DNA of 6,784 nucleotides from Pseudomonadota bacterium (GTDB lineage: Bacteria; Pseudomonadota; Gammaproteobacteria; Acidiferrobacterales; Acidiferrobacteraceae): the NCBI GenBank assembly GCA_021797365.1, contig JAJZZU010000143.1, positions 1-6,784 of the forward strand. The letters run 5' to 3'. The position numbers and the translations under genes are program-made. The notes under the pieces are model-generated. The model saw only the letters and a program-made list of their open reading frames with translations. It had not been told where the DNA came from and did no database searches. Below are positions 6,678 through 6,784 of this stretch, in pieces. How positions within the stretch are numbered: position 1 is the stretch's first letter; every line of letters starts with the position of its first letter.

Positions 6678-6784
6678 ATGCGAATGATTCGACGCGCAGG
6701 CGCCGGATCTTGCCGGTGACCGCAGACAATGCCGCAATGCGCGCAATGGCCTCGTCGATCTGGGCTTCGCGTACACCGTGAGTC
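6676..6784 (-). CDS. hom: Homoserine dehydrogenase, C-terminal end only (partial)
   Basis: Only the last 36 codons are in the window; the gene continues past the right edge. My own translation of the minus strand gives an open frame that includes THGVREAQIDEAIARI and ends in RRLRVESFA, followed by TAG at 6678-6676. Residues of this kind (a THxVxE segment, then an amphipathic helix of the form IDEAIARI, then IRxLRVE) resemble the end of the C-terminal ACT domain of bacterial homoserine dehydrogenase. That enzyme makes homoserine from aspartate semialdehyde, and the ACT domain usually carries threonine feedback control. The position directly upstream of thrC, with only 14 bp between them, supports the call strongly. 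The catalytic and NAD(P)-binding domains lie outside the window, so the identification rests on the tail and the context. Confidence 0.82.
   Translation of the reverse strand, partial: THGVREAQIDEAIARIAALSAVTGKIRRLRVESFA

Overview
This is an ordinary, GC-rich, tightly packed bacterial chromosome segment. All seven recognisable genes lie on the minus strand. In transcription order (right to left) they are: the 3' end of hom (homoserine dehydrogenase), thrC (threonine synthase), an RpfE-type/COG4255 protein of unknown function, recJ (single-strand DNA exonuclease), cysM (cysteine synthase B), a PolB-type 3'-5' exonuclease, and a broken rlmD (23S rRNA m5U1939 methyltransferase). The gene set, the hom-thrC pair, the RpfE-type/recJ pair and a cysM next to rlmD suggest a proteobacterium, most likely a gammaproteobacterium. 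I cannot place it to genus from the sequence alone.

Right part (about 4538-6784): hom ends 14 bp before thrC, and the Shine-Dalgarno of thrC overlaps the hom stop codon, so the two threonine-branch genes look co-transcribed. A 54-bp gap follows, then the RpfE-type gene. Its stop overlaps the recJ start as ATGA. recJ runs to 2871.

Middle gap (2754-2870): 117 bp lie between recJ and cysM. This is the largest non-coding stretch. It holds two mutually exclusive short GC hairpins and no convincing promoter or terminator.

Left part (1-2753): cysM, the exonuclease gene and rlmD are joined by ATGA overlaps and look like one transcription unit. RlmD reads normally through the TRAM domain, the four iron-sulfur cysteines and the SAM motif I, and then breaks at position 128/127. 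There it runs out of frame into an exact 127-bp second copy of its own middle section (1-127 equals 402-528). The repeat begins at the first base of the window and is exactly 127 bp, a common assembler k-mer size, so an assembly artefact at a contig end is the leading explanation. A real 401-bp tandem duplication is the alternative.

I found no mobile element, CRISPR array, RNA gene, phage gene or defence system. The points worth following up are the repeat at the left edge, the poorly understood RpfE-type protein coupled to recJ, and the uncharacterised exonuclease coupled to cysM and rlmD.
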